Source: JBLNDJ01 sp050261515
Lineage (GTDB): Bacteria; Acidobacteriota; Terriglobia; Bryobacterales; Bryobacteraceae
DNA length: 64,000 nt
Reading direction: 5' to 3'
Assembly: GCA_050261515.1 (NCBI GenBank)
Contig: JBLNDJ010000025.1
Coordinates: 4,294-68,293, forward strand
Under the pieces are notes generated by a model. That model worked only from the letters and a program-made list of their open reading frames with translations. It did no database searches and was not told the origin of the DNA. Within the stretch, counting starts at the first letter, position 1; each line of letters starts with the position of its first letter. The translations under genes and the position numbers were made by a program. Positions 26,306 through 35,652 of this stretch are shown here, piece after piece.

Positions 26306-27946
26306 GTGCGGATTGCGTTCGCGATTCCCCTATGCGTTCTTGCCGCCGCGGGCATGGACTGGGAGCCCATCGGCCCGTTCGGCGGATCGGTGGCGGTGGT
26401 GGCGGTCGATCCGCATCGCGCGGGCGCGGTCGTAGCGGCGGCCGCGAACTCGTTGCTGTTTCGTTCGGCGGATGGCGGCGAGACGTGGACCGCGCTGCCG
26501 TTTCCGGCCGAAACGCGCGCCGTTCTGCATGCCTTTGCGATCCACCCGGCGGAGGCCGGCGTTTACCTGGCGGGACTGGCGGGCGAATCGCCCCGGTATA
26601 CGGGGCTGTTCCGCTCCGGCGACGCGGGCGCGACGTGGCGGCGGCTCGAGGGGCTCGGCGCGATCGAGGTCTGGTCGCTCGCCTTCTGGCCCGGCGATGC
26701 GCGCGTGATCGCGGCCGGCACGCGCGACGGCGTCTTCCTCACGCGCGACGACGGTGCCACGTGGAACCGCATTTCCGAGGCCGGCAACCGCGAGTTACAG
26801 CCAGTTGTCTCGCTCGCCTTCGATCCGCGGGACAGCGGCGTTCTTTACGCGGGCACGCCGCACCTTCCGTGGAAGACCGCGGACGGCGGAAAGACATGGC
26901 GCTCGATTCGCGCCGGAATGCTCGACGACTCCGACGTGTTTTCGATTCAGGTGGACCCCGTGCGCCCCGACCGCGTGTTCGCGAGCGCGTGCAGCGGCAT
27001 GTACCGCAGCGTGAACGGCGGCCTGCGCTGGACGAAGCTCACCGGAGCGCGGGGCGCGTCCTACCGCACGTATTTCATCGCTCAGATGCCGGGGCGGGCC
27101 TCGACGCTCTTTGCGGGTACGACGTACGGCCTGGTCCAGTCGCTCGACGGCGGCACGAGGTGGCGCAAGATCGGCACGCAGGCTGCGCGCTCGATCGCCT
27201 TCGATCCCGCGCAGCCCGGCAGGTTCTTCGTCGCGACCGATGATGCCGGAGTTCTGCGCAGCGACGACGGAGGCGTGACGCTCAAGGCCGTCAACGAAGG
27301 GCTCTGCAACCGCTACCTGGCTTCGATGGCCGCCGGAAACGGGGGGCTGGTCGCGAGTGCAACGAACGGCGCCTATCGACTGGACGCGGGCGGACGCTGG
27401 GAACGCATTGCGGGCAAGGCGGAGGCGGCGCGGGTGCTCGCGCCGGTGCCGGGAGCGCCGGAGAGCGTGTATTCGGCATCGCGCAAGGAGGTGATGTTCT
27501 CCCCCGATGCCGGGAAGACCTGGAAGACTGCGGGCACGATCCCGGGCAACACCGCCATCTACGGGCTGGCCGCGCTCGACGGGCGCGCGCTGCTGGCGGC
27601 GACTTCGGCCGGCCTGATGCGCTCGGAGGATTCCGGCGCGACCTGGGCGCCTGTGCCCGGCATCCTCGAGAACAGCCGCATCAGCGCGCTCGTCCGGCAT
27701 TCGGGCAAGGCGGGGACGCTGTTTGCAGCGCGCTACGGAGTAATTTACGCAAGCGGCGACGGCGGAAATTCGTGGGCGCGCATCTCGCCTGGAAAATCGG
27801 TGATGGGAGTGGTGACGCAGCTCGTCGTGATGGGCGGCCGGCCGGATCGTCTCTACGCCCTCACGGGGAGAAAGGGAGTTTTCCGGCTGGACCTGACGCC
27901 ACCGGCTGCCGCACGAACGAACCGATCCGCTTCACCGCGGCCATGA
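26306..27946 (+). CDS. Secreted BNR/VPS10-type beta-propeller protein
   Basis: A 546-residue protein with a leader (MRIAFAIPLCVLAAAG) from GTG 26306 and about ten sialidase-type Asp-box repeats (SADGGETWTALP, SGDAGATWRRL, TRDDGATWNRI, SEDSGATWAPVP). These form a large beta-propeller like the VPS10 or photosystem-II stability-factor HCF136 fold. No sialidase catalytic residues are evident. It lies 44 bp after the VWA gene, and its 3' end overlaps the convergent aminotransferase by 86 nt. Confidence 0.82.
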   Translation: MRIAFAIPLCVLAAAGMDWEPIGPFGGSVAVVAVDPHRAGAVVAAAANSLLFRSADGGETWTALPFPAETRAVLHAFAIHPAEAGVYLAGLAGESPRYTGLFRSGDAGATWRRLEGLGAIEVWSLAFWPGDARVIAAGTRDGVFLTRDDGATWNRISEAGNRELQPVVSLAFDPRDSGVLYAGTPHLPWKTADGGKTWRSIRAGMLDDSDVFSIQVDPVRPDRVFASACSGMYRSVNGGLRWTKLTGARGASYRTYFIAQMPGRASTLFAGTTYGLVQSLDGGTRWRKIGTQAARSIAFDPAQPGRFFVATDDAGVLRSDDGGVTLKAVNEGLCNRYLASMAAGNGGLVASATNGAYRLDAGGRWERIAGKAEAARVLAPVPGAPESVYSASRKEVMFSPDAGKTWKTAGTIPGNTAIYGLAALDGRALLAATSAGLMRSEDSGATWAPVPGILENSRISALVRHSGKAGTLFAARYGVIYASGDGGNSWARISPGKSVMGVVTQLVVMGGRPDRLYALTGRKGVFRLDLTPPAAARTNRSASPRP

Positions 27947-29039
27947 GTTGTTCGTAGGCCGCGGCGTAGCTGAAGCGTATGTAGCCGTCGCCGCGCTCGC
28001 CGAAGGCGGTCCCGCTGAGGCAGGCGACGCCGGCTTCGTGCAGCAGGCGGTGCGCGAGTTCCTTCGAATCCATGCCGGTGCCGCGCACGTCCGCGAAGGC
28101 GTAGAAGGCGCCGCCGGGGAGCGCGCACCGGAAGCCCGGGACCGTGTTCAGCCCCGCGCAGAACGCGTCGCGGCGGCGGCGGAACTCGGCGACCATGCGC
28201 TCGACGTCGTCCTGCGGGCCTTTCAGCGCGGCCAGCGCCGCGCGCTGCGTGAAGCTCGCCGTGCAGGAGTTCGAGTTCACCATCAGCTTGTTGACCGCAT
28301 CGGCGAGCCACTCGGGCATCACGCCGTAGCCGATGCGCCAGCCGGTCATCGCGTAAGTCTTCGAGAAGCCGTCCAGGATGACGGTCTTTTCGAGCAGCCC
28401 GGGGAGCGACGCGATCGACACCGGCGCTTCGCCGTAGTAAATGCGCGAGTAGATTTCGTCGGAGAGCACCATCATGTCGCGCTCGCGCACGAGCGCCGCG
28501 ATGGCTTCCATCTCCGCGCGGGAAATCACGGCGCCGGTGGGGTTCTCGGGCGAGTTCAGGATGAGGAGCCGGGTGCGGTCCGTGAGGACCTCGCCGAGAG
28601 CGGAGGCTTCGCGCGGCATCGGCACGGGCACGCCTCCCGCGAAGCGGATCATCGATTCGTAAATCGGAAAGCCCGGGTTCGGGTAGACGACCTCGTCGCC
28701 ATTCCCGATGAGCGCGAGCAGCGTAAAAAAGATGATCGGTTTGCCGCCCGGCACCACGCACACGTGCTCGGGTCCGACGCGAACGCCCCTCGTGCTCGAG
28801 ACGTGCTCCGCGATCGCCTCGCGCAGATCGGGGTAGCCCTGCGTGGGCCCGTAGTGCGTCCAGCCCTCTTCGAGCGCGCGCTGGGCGGCGTCGATGACAT
28901 GCCGCGGCGTCGGGAAATCGGGCTCGCCGATTTCGAGGTGGATGACGCTCGCCCCCGCCGCTTCGAGTTTCCGCGCCTGCACCAGCACATCGAACGCCGT
29001 CTCGACGCCGATTCGTCCCATCCGTTGCGCGAGTTTCAT
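27861..29039 (-). CDS. Class I/II PLP-dependent aminotransferase
   Basis: A 392-residue fold-type I aminotransferase with HLEIGEPDFPTP, the NSPENPTGAV cofactor loop, LSDEIYSRIYY and the PLP-lysine motif DGFSKTYAMTGWRIGY. It is distinct from the enzyme at 10353 and closer to aspartate/tyrosine aminotransferases of the AspC-like group. It overlaps the OB-fold gene upstream by 4 nt, so it sits in an operon with the thiolase. Confidence 0.92.
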   Translation of the reverse strand: MKLAQRMGRIGVETAFDVLVQARKLEAAGASVIHLEIGEPDFPTPRHVIDAAQRALEEGWTHYGPTQGYPDLREAIAEHVSSTRGVRVGPEHVCVVPGGKPIIFFTLLALIGNGDEVVYPNPGFPIYESMIRFAGGVPVPMPREASALGEVLTDRTRLLILNSPENPTGAVISRAEMEAIAALVRERDMMVLSDEIYSRIYYGEAPVSIASLPGLLEKTVILDGFSKTYAMTGWRIGYGVMPEWLADAVNKLMVNSNSCTASFTQRAALAALKGPQDDVERMVAEFRRRRDAFCAGLNTVPGFRCALPGGAFYAFADVRGTGMDSKELAHRLLHEAGVACLSGTAFGERGDGYIRFSYAAAYEQLMAAVKRIGSFVRQPVASGPAGKLPFSP

Positions 29040-29233
29040 TTCTTCCTGAAGTACGGGACTCCGTTCTTAGTATCGACGAGTTCGACGTCGTCGTCGATCG
29101 AGACACGCGGCCCAATGATGCGCCCGGTCACGCGCGAGCCGTCGCCGCAGATCACGATCGCAATCTGGTACGGCGCCTCGTTCACGAAGGCCTCGGGCGC
29201 CGAATAGATCACTGTTTCGGTGTAGACCTTCAT
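29036..29233 (-). CDS. Small OB-fold protein, thiolase partner (DUF35-like)
   Basis: A 65-residue protein matching the OB-fold half of DUF35 acyl-CoA-associated proteins (EAPYQIAIVICGDGSRVTGR, IGPRVSIDDDVELV, GVPYFRK). The rubredoxin-like zinc part normally found N-terminal is missing. Genes of this type sit next to SCP2-like thiolases and are thought to form complexes with them. ATGA overlap with the thiolase upstream and a 4-nt overlap with the aminotransferase downstream. Confidence 0.8.
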   Translation of the reverse strand: MKVYTETVIYSAPEAFVNEAPYQIAIVICGDGSRVTGRIIGPRVSIDDDVELVDTKNGVPYFRKK

Positions 29234-30390
29234 GCAGCCCTCAGGATGGTGACCACAGCCGTCGCGCCCGAGCCGCCGAGGTTTTGGGCGAGCCCGATCT
29301 CGTGGCGCGCAAGCTGCATCTCGCCCGCCTCGCCGCGGATCTGTAGTGCTATGTCGCAGATCTGCGCCACGCCCGTCGCTCCGACCGGGTGCCCCTTGGC
29401 CTTCAGGCCTCCGCTCGCGTTTACCGGCCGCATGCCCTCGGGCAGCGTGCAACCCGCCGAGGTATACGGGCCACCTTCGCCGCGCCCGGCGAAGCCGAGA
29501 TCTTCGAGCGCGATGATTTCAGCGATCGTGAAGCAGTCGTGCAACTCGGCAAATTGTATGTCCCCGGGACTCAGGCCGGCCATGCGGTACGCTTTCTCGC
29601 CCGCGCGCTTCACGGCGGGAAACGTCGTGATGTCGTCCTTCTCGTCGAGCGCGAAGCGGTCCGAGGTCTGGGCGATGCCGGCGACGCGGACGGCCTTGCC
29701 GGAGGGCCGGAAGCCGGGCTCGTAGGGCGCGAGCAGCACGGCCGCGGCGCCGTCGCTCACCAGCGAGCAGTCGTAGACGGTCAGCGGGTCGGCGACGGGC
29801 TTGCCCGCGAGCGCCTGCTCCGGAGTGATGACCTTGCGCATGTGCGCGTAGGGATTTTTCGCGCCGTTGGCGTGGTTTTTCACGGCGACCGCGGCCAGGT
29901 CCTCGCGCGTGGTGCCGAAGTCGTGCATGTGGCGGCGCGCGATCATGGCGAACAGGGCGGGGAAGGTAGCGCCGGCCTTCATCTCGGTGGAGACGTCGCC
30001 CGCCGAGGCCAGGATCTCGGCGACGCGCGGCGTCGGCTGCGAGGTCATCTTTTCGACGCCGGCCACCAGCACGAGGTTGTAGATTCCGGCCGCCACGGAA
30101 GCCCAGGCGTGGAAGAACGCCGATCCACCCGACGCGCAGGCGGCTTCGAAGCGGGTGGCCGGAACTCCCGGTAAACCCAGGCCTTCGGCGATGAACGGCG
30201 CCAGATGGCTCTGCCCTACAAAGGATGGACCCGCAAAATTGCCCAAATATAATGCTTCTACCTGAGAAGGTCGTATATTGCCGTCTTCCATCGACTTACG
30301 GCCTGCCTCGACTGCCAGGGAACGAAGATCGCGGGTGGGAAACGCCCCAAAGTGGGTCTTGCCGAGACCGACTACCGCAACAGGTCTCAT
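29230..30390 (-). CDS. SCP2-type thiolase family protein
   Basis: A 386-residue thiolase-fold enzyme of the type that works with a DUF35 partner. The acyl-binding Cys is in FEAACASGGSAF, the His motif is GGLKAKGHPVGATG, and HDCFTIAEIIALEDLG is typical of this group. It condenses or cleaves acyl-CoA; the true substrate is unknown. First gene of a three-gene minus-strand operon; a 7-bp palindrome covers its start codon. Confidence 0.9.
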   Translation of the reverse strand: MRPVAVVGLGKTHFGAFPTRDLRSLAVEAGRKSMEDGNIRPSQVEALYLGNFAGPSFVGQSHLAPFIAEGLGLPGVPATRFEAACASGGSAFFHAWASVAAGIYNLVLVAGVEKMTSQPTPRVAEILASAGDVSTEMKAGATFPALFAMIARRHMHDFGTTREDLAAVAVKNHANGAKNPYAHMRKVITPEQALAGKPVADPLTVYDCSLVSDGAAAVLLAPYEPGFRPSGKAVRVAGIAQTSDRFALDEKDDITTFPAVKRAGEKAYRMAGLSPGDIQFAELHDCFTIAEIIALEDLGFAGRGEGGPYTSAGCTLPEGMRPVNASGGLKAKGHPVGATGVAQICDIALQIRGEAGEMQLARHEIGLAQNLGGSGATAVVTILRAA

Positions 30391-30401
30391 ATACTATGAG
30401 A
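30385..30401. promoter_or_regulatory. Palindrome over the thiolase start
   Basis: TCTCATA-TAC-TATGAGA is a perfect 7-bp inverted repeat that includes the thiolase initiation codon (30388-30390) in the space before the divergent sigma-factor gene. It could be an operator or a start-site hairpin. Confidence 0.4.
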
Positions 30402-30478
30402 ATAGCGCCATAAATGCGATTACGGATCGCAAATCCTCCACGTTCCGGCTCCCTCACGCGTCATCGGTTTATAGGCGC

Positions 30479-31039
30479 ATGTCCACCTTGGTATTGCCAG
30501 CTATGAACGAAGCCGTCGAGCCGATCCTCGAGGACTCACTGGAGCGCCAGAACCGTTTCATCTCCGAAAATCTGCGCCGTGTTTTCCTGTTGATCTACCG
30601 GATGGTGGGTAATGTGGCCGACGCGCAGGACCTGACGCAGGAGGTCTTCATCAAAGCCCTCCAGCGGCGGGATCAGTTGAAGGACGCCGCCAAGGCCGCG
30701 CACTGGCTGTCGCGCATAGCCACGAATACGGCGATCGATTATCTGCGGCGGCACGGGCGCGTGTCATTCTGCGACATCGACGACCCGGCGGAGCCGATCC
30801 GCTGCCCGTCGGACAGCCCCGAGCAGCGCGTGCTGCGCGCCGAGCGCGAGGCCATGCTTCAGGGCGGGCTCGAGACGCTGACGGCGCGCGAGCGCGCCGC
30901 TCTGCTGCTGCGCGACGTCGAGGGGTTGCCGGCCGATGAAGTGGCGCGGCACATGGATTGTTCGAAAGCGACGGTGCGTTCGCACATCGCCAACGCGCGC
31001 GTGAAATTCAGGCGTTACCTGAGCAGGAGAGAGGCATGA
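30479..31039 (+). CDS. ECF-type RNA polymerase sigma factor
   Basis: A 186-residue sigma-70 family factor with region 2 (RRVFLLIYRMVGNVADAQDL, TQEVFIKAL) and region 4 (LTARERAALLLRDVEGL, HMDCSKATVRSHIANAR). ATG 30479 begins the usual short N-terminus. It directs RNA polymerase to a small regulon and is probably held by the product of the next gene, which overlaps it by 4 nt. Confidence 0.93.
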   Translation: MSTLVLPAMNEAVEPILEDSLERQNRFISENLRRVFLLIYRMVGNVADAQDLTQEVFIKALQRRDQLKDAAKAAHWLSRIATNTAIDYLRRHGRVSFCDIDDPAEPIRCPSDSPEQRVLRAEREAMLQGGLETLTARERAALLLRDVEGLPADEVARHMDCSKATVRSHIANARVKFRRYLSRREA

Positions 31040-31620
31040 GGCCGCATCCGGCGGAAGAAACGCTGGCGCTTTATGCGGGCCGCGACCTGGGTCTGTGGAC
31101 CCGCCTGCGGGTCGCCGCGCACGTGCGGGACTGCGAGCGCTGCGGACGGCACGTCGAGGAGTTCCGTGGGCTGCGCGATTTTCTCGACGCGGGACGGGGC
31201 GCAATGCCGCGCGGAGCGGCCTGGGACGCGATGGCGTCCGAGATGAAGGCGAACATACGCGTCGGGCTGGCGGCGGGACAGTGCGTGGCCGGGGACAGTT
31301 CCGAACCGGTGCGGCTGCCGTGGCGCACGCCCGCGGTGGCGCTTCCGGTGCTGATTGTGGTGCTGCTCGGTTGGGTGCTCCAGATGGTGCAGCCGCCCCC
31401 GGCGCTGTCGCCGGCGCGGCCGGAGGCCTCCGACGTGGTGCTCGACGGCGGGCCGGCGCTGGCGGGCATCGGAGTCGAGCAGGACGGCCGCGGCTTCCGC
31501 ATCATGCACCCGCGAGCCGCGCAGAACGCAGTCTTTACTGTAGGTGGTGATTCCGTCAATTCGCGTTATCTCGACGCTGAGACGGGTCAGGTGACGATCA
31601 GTCATGTCTACGCGGAATAG
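31036..31620 (+). CDS. Membrane anti-sigma factor with ZAS motif
   Basis: A 194-residue protein. The N-terminal zinc anti-sigma helix shows H-x3-C-x2-C (HVRDCERC), and one membrane helix (VALPVLIVVLLGWVLQ) separates it from a periplasmic C-terminal part. It should bind the sigma factor at 30479 and release it on an envelope signal. ATGA overlap with the sigma gene. Confidence 0.85.
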   Translation: MRPHPAEETLALYAGRDLGLWTRLRVAAHVRDCERCGRHVEEFRGLRDFLDAGRGAMPRGAAWDAMASEMKANIRVGLAAGQCVAGDSSEPVRLPWRTPAVALPVLIVVLLGWVLQMVQPPPALSPARPEASDVVLDGGPALAGIGVEQDGRGFRIMHPRAAQNAVFTVGGDSVNSRYLDAETGQVTISHVYAE

Positions 31621-32737
31621 TCCGTTCGTGCTGTTGCTCACGGCGCTCGCAGGTTGGGCGCAAACGCCGCAGCCCGCGAGTTCCGCGAAGATCAACTTCC
31701 CGCCCGATTCGCCCGTCGTGCTCGATTCGGCCGACTGGGGCGAATCTCGGACCGAGGCCCGTGGCGGCGCCCTCGTGCTCGACCTCCACACCGCGCTCCG
31801 CCTGCGCAACACGAGCCAGATGCGCATCCGCGGCATCACGCTGATCGTGCAGGCGCAGGAAGTGACGCCCGGCGGCAAGGCGTCGGTGGCGGTGCCGAGC
31901 CTCGACGTGCATCCCGGCGAGACGTTCCCGATCCGGGTGGATCTGCGGCTGCTGCGCCCGATGTTCAACGGCGCCGGGCCGCTGGCGGAAATCGGCCTCG
32001 ACGGCGTGCTCTTCGAAGACCTCTCTTTCTACGGGCCGGACAAGCTGAACTCCCGCCGCGCGATGACCGCGTGGGAGCTCGAAGCGCGCAGGGACCGCCG
32101 GTACTTCAAGTCGATCCTCGAAGCTCACGGGCCGGACGGCCTGCGGCAGGAAATGATCGAGGCGGTGAGCCGTATGGCCGCGCGCCCGCAAGTGGATGTG
32201 CAGGTGGTGCGGCGAGGCCGCGCAACCGCGGTGGCCGCCAGGGAGCGGTCGATCGAGTTCGCTTTCCTTCGCATGCCGGACGCCCCGCTCGAGCCGCTGA
32301 GCGGCATCGCGCGAGTGGCCGGAAGCGAAGCGCGAAGCCCGCGCATTCAGGTTGTGAACCGCTCGGACCGCCCAATCCGCTACTTCGAGATCGGGTGGAT
32401 CATCCGTGACGGCCAGGGCCGCGAATTTCTCGCGGGAGCGGTGCCGGGTTCGGAAGCGGGCCTGAAACTAGCCCCGGGAGCCAGGAGCGAGATCGCCGAC
32501 CAGGCCGCGCTCCGCTTCACGCGCCAGCCCGGCCAGCCGGTTCTCATCGAAGGCATGACCGGCTTCGTGAGCCAGGTGGAATTCTCCGACGGAGCCATCT
32601 GGATCCCGAGCCGCGCCGCGCTGAGTGACCCGCAGCTTCGAGGAGTGCTCGTGCCGTCGCCCGAAGAGCAGCGCCTGGCGGATCTGTACCGCAAGAAGGG
32701 CCTGGCGGCGCTGGTGAACGAACTCCGCAAGTTCTAA
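31604..32737 (+). CDS. Secreted protein of unknown function linked to the sigma operon
   Basis: A 377-residue exported protein (leader STRNSPFVLLLTALAGWAQ). It is beta-rich, with repeated segments on binding-partner style lines (LRLRNTSQMRIRGITLIV, IQVVNRSDRPIRYFEIGW) that suggest two Ig-like domains, and a helical C-terminus (EEQRLADLYRKKGLAALV). It overlaps the anti-sigma gene by 17 nt, so it may be sensor or output of that pathway. Family not recognised. Confidence 0.7.
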   Translation: MSTRNSPFVLLLTALAGWAQTPQPASSAKINFPPDSPVVLDSADWGESRTEARGGALVLDLHTALRLRNTSQMRIRGITLIVQAQEVTPGGKASVAVPSLDVHPGETFPIRVDLRLLRPMFNGAGPLAEIGLDGVLFEDLSFYGPDKLNSRRAMTAWELEARRDRRYFKSILEAHGPDGLRQEMIEAVSRMAARPQVDVQVVRRGRATAVAARERSIEFAFLRMPDAPLEPLSGIARVAGSEARSPRIQVVNRSDRPIRYFEIGWIIRDGQGREFLAGAVPGSEAGLKLAPGARSEIADQAALRFTRQPGQPVLIEGMTGFVSQVEFSDGAIWIPSRAALSDPQLRGVLVPSPEEQRLADLYRKKGLAALVNELRKF

Positions 32738-32837
32738 GCGCAAAGCTGCTCTGCGTCCTCTGCACTCTGCGGTGAAGAATCCCTCCTGTCCGTCCCGGCG
32801 GCGCCGGTGACACGGCGCGATACCATAGAAGCTCGCT

Positions 32838-34163
32838 ATGATCAAAATTCTCTCTCGCAGCATCTTCGTCATTCTTCTCGCTCTGGCGTGCCTGGCGCCC
32901 GCGCAGGACCGCGCCGCACGCATCCAGGTGTTCGTTGCGCCGGACCATGCCGACTGGAAATACGCGCCCGGCGAGAACGTCACGTTCACGATTCGCGCGC
33001 TGCGCGACGGCGCTCCGGCTTCCGGCCTGAAGCTCACCTACACGGCCGGACCCGAAATGGTCGAACCGGTGCTCACCCGCACGGTCACGCTCGGCGCTGA
33101 GGGCCTGCGCGTCGATGCGGGCACGATGAAGCAGCCCGGCTTCCTGCGCCTTATCGCGAAGGTTGAAGAGAACGGGCACACGTATCGCGGCCTCGCCACG
33201 GCCGGTTTCGCGCCGGAGAAAATCCAGCCGGTGACTATGGACCCGCCCGGTTTCGACGAGTTCTGGCGCGCGGGGAAGGCAGAGCTGGCGAAAATTCCCG
33301 TCGAGGCCGAGCGCAGGCTGCTGCCCGAGGTTTCGACCGCGAAAGCGAACTGCTACGAGGTCGGCATCCTGAGCGCCGGCGTGGATAACGACGAAACCAG
33401 CCGCATCTTCGGTATCCTGTGCGAGCCGAAGGCGCCCGGCAAGTACCCCGCGGTGCTGCGCGTCCCCGGCGCCGGCGTTTACCGCCATGGCGGCATGGTG
33501 AGGGAGGCCGAAAAGGGCGCCATCACGCTGGTGATCGGCATTCACGGCATTCCGCTTCACCTCGACCCCGGCGTGTATCAGCTTTTGAGCAACGCTTCGC
33601 TGCACGAGTACTGGCGCTACAACCTCGACCAGAAGGAGCGCTACTACTACCGCCGCGTGTATCTCGGCTGCGTGCGTGCGAACGACTACCTCACCTCGCT
33701 CCCGAACTGGGACGGCAAGACGCTCGCGGTCACGGGCGGCAGCCAGGGCGGAGCGCTCTCGATCGTGACGGCCGGGCTCGATCCGCGCGTGAAGGCGCTG
33801 GCGTCATATTACCCCGCGCTCTCCGACATGGCCGGGTACGTGCAGGGCCGCGCGGGCGGCTGGCCGCACGCGTTCCGTCCGAAAGAGAACCGCACCAAGG
33901 AGAAGCTTGAGACCGCGGCCTTTTACGACGTGGTCAACTTCGCGCGCCGCGTGAAGGCGCCCGGGCTTTATTCGTGGGGTTACAACGACGAGGCTTGCCC
34001 GCCGACCTCGACCTACGCGGCCTACAACGTGATCACGGCGCCCAAGTCGCTCCTGCTCGCGCTCGAAACCGGCCACTGGACGGTGCCCGAACAGACCGAG
34101 CGCGTGAGCGCCTGGCTGGACGAGTACCTCAGGACAGGCGTGGCTCCGGCGGCGGCCCGCTAG
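32838..34163 (+). CDS. Acetylxylan esterase / cephalosporin-C deacetylase family hydrolase
   Basis: A 441-residue secreted alpha/beta hydrolase of the AXE1 (CE7) family. A leader (MIKILSRSIFVILLALACLA) and an N-terminal beta domain (residues 30-130) precede the catalytic domain, which has DPPGFDEFWRAGKAEL, the nucleophile motif GGSQGG, and a late ETGHW containing the His. It would deacetylate oligosaccharides from plant polymers in the periplasm. The stop overlaps the convergent CoA-transferase gene. Confidence 0.88.
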   Translation: MIKILSRSIFVILLALACLAPAQDRAARIQVFVAPDHADWKYAPGENVTFTIRALRDGAPASGLKLTYTAGPEMVEPVLTRTVTLGAEGLRVDAGTMKQPGFLRLIAKVEENGHTYRGLATAGFAPEKIQPVTMDPPGFDEFWRAGKAELAKIPVEAERRLLPEVSTAKANCYEVGILSAGVDNDETSRIFGILCEPKAPGKYPAVLRVPGAGVYRHGGMVREAEKGAITLVIGIHGIPLHLDPGVYQLLSNASLHEYWRYNLDQKERYYYRRVYLGCVRANDYLTSLPNWDGKTLAVTGGSQGGALSIVTAGLDPRVKALASYYPALSDMAGYVQGRAGGWPHAFRPKENRTKEKLETAAFYDVVNFARRVKAPGLYSWGYNDEACPPTSTYAAYNVITAPKSLLLALETGHWTVPEQTERVSAWLDEYLRTGVAPAAAR

Positions 34164-35638
34164 GTTCGGGGCCGCATGTCGCCCGTGTCTTCGTAGCGCT
34201 GGTGAAACGAGAAGGCTGCGCGCAGCGTGTGCGGCGCGTAGCACGATCCCGCGAGGCGCGCATACGCGTGCAGCGCCTCGCGATAATCCGGGTGTGCGCA
34301 GCGGTCGATGATCGCACAGGCCCGCTCGCGCGGAGCGAGCCCGCGCAGATCCGCGACGCCCCATTCGGTGGCGACCGCCTGAACCGAGTGCTCGCTGTGA
34401 TCCACGTGGCTGACCAGCGGCACGATCGTGCTGATCTTCCCGCCCTTCGCGGTTGACGGGCAGGTGAAGATCGAGAGATACGCGTTGCGTGTGAAATCGC
34501 CCGACCCGCCGATGCCGTTCATCATCCCGCGCCCGAAAATGTGCGTGCTGTTCACGTTGCCTGAGAGGTCAACTTCGAGCGCCGTGTTCATCGAGATGAC
34601 GCCCAAGCGGCGGATGACCTCGGGATGGTTCGTGATTTCCTGCGGCCGCAGCACGATCCGCTGCTTGAACCATTCGAGGTTCGCGTAGATGCGCGCCAGC
34701 ATATGCGGGCTCATGGTGAATGCCGAGCAGCTTACGAACCGCACGCGCCCGCTCTCCATGAGCGCCACGGCGGCGTTTTGCGCGACCTCGGTGTACATGT
34801 CGAAAGCGGGGATCTCCGGATGTTCGCCCATCGTCGCGAGCACGGCGTTGGCGATGTCGCCGACGCCGGACTGCACGGGCAGAAACTCCGGTGGGATGCG
34901 GCCGGCGCGCAGTTCCGCTGCGAGGAATTCGGTCACGTTGCGCCCGATGCGCGCGCCGGCCTCGCCGGGCTCATCGAAAGGCGTCCCGGGGTCGGGCGAG
35001 TCCGTCTCGATCACGCCGGCGATTTTGGCCGGGTCGATGCGGAACACGGGCGAGCCGATGCGGTCCGAGGCCTTGTAGACCGGGATTTCGCGGCGATGCG
35101 GCGGGTCGGCGGGCTCGTAGAGGTCGTGCATCCCGCGCAGGGCGAGCGGGTGGCGGCGATTCAGTTCGATCAGGACGCGTGGGGCGAGCGCGCAATACGT
35201 CGGCGCGGCGCCCACGGCCGACGTGAGCAGGACGTCGCCTTCGTCGGTCACCTCGGCCGCCTCGACGACCGCCCAATCGAGCTTGCCGAGCGAACCGTAC
35301 CGCAGGGCTTGCGTCAGATGCGACAGGTGCATGTCGTGGAACCGCACGCGGCCGGCGTTGATTTGCGCGCGCAACGCAGCGTCGCATTGCCATGGGACGC
35401 GCGAGGCGATCGCGTCCGCCGCGGCGAGCGCGCCGTCGAAGGCGGGGCCGGTCGAGACTGTGATTACGTTGAGCTGAAACGGGCGCCCGGCCGCGTGCTC
35501 CTCGCGGGCGCGTGCGGCCAGCGCGGCGGCTGTGGCCTTGGGGACGCCGGTGGTGGTGAATCCGCCGAATCCGGCGGTCTCGCCGTTACGGATCATGTGC
35601 GCGGCTTCGGCGGCGGTGAGCCGGGGATAGCGGGACAT
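34160..35638 (-). CDS. Acetyl-CoA hydrolase / succinyl-CoA:acetate CoA-transferase family
   Basis: A 492-residue class I CoA-transferase. Seen are GETAGFGGFTTTGVPKATAAAL, the central QSGVGDIANAVLA region that leads to the catalytic Glu, and GRGMMNGIGGSGDF near the end. It moves CoA between succinyl-CoA and acetate or propionate, or hydrolyses acetyl-CoA. ATG 35638 is used because further upstream sequence is low-complexity and runs into the next divergent gene. Confidence 0.92.
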   Translation of the reverse strand: MSRYPRLTAAEAAHMIRNGETAGFGGFTTTGVPKATAAALAARAREEHAAGRPFQLNVITVSTGPAFDGALAAADAIASRVPWQCDAALRAQINAGRVRFHDMHLSHLTQALRYGSLGKLDWAVVEAAEVTDEGDVLLTSAVGAAPTYCALAPRVLIELNRRHPLALRGMHDLYEPADPPHRREIPVYKASDRIGSPVFRIDPAKIAGVIETDSPDPGTPFDEPGEAGARIGRNVTEFLAAELRAGRIPPEFLPVQSGVGDIANAVLATMGEHPEIPAFDMYTEVAQNAAVALMESGRVRFVSCSAFTMSPHMLARIYANLEWFKQRIVLRPQEITNHPEVIRRLGVISMNTALEVDLSGNVNSTHIFGRGMMNGIGGSGDFTRNAYLSIFTCPSTAKGGKISTIVPLVSHVDHSEHSVQAVATEWGVADLRGLAPRERACAIIDRCAHPDYREALHAYARLAGSCYAPHTLRAAFSFHQRYEDTGDMRPRT

Positions 35639-35652
35639 AGGCGCTCTCTCCG

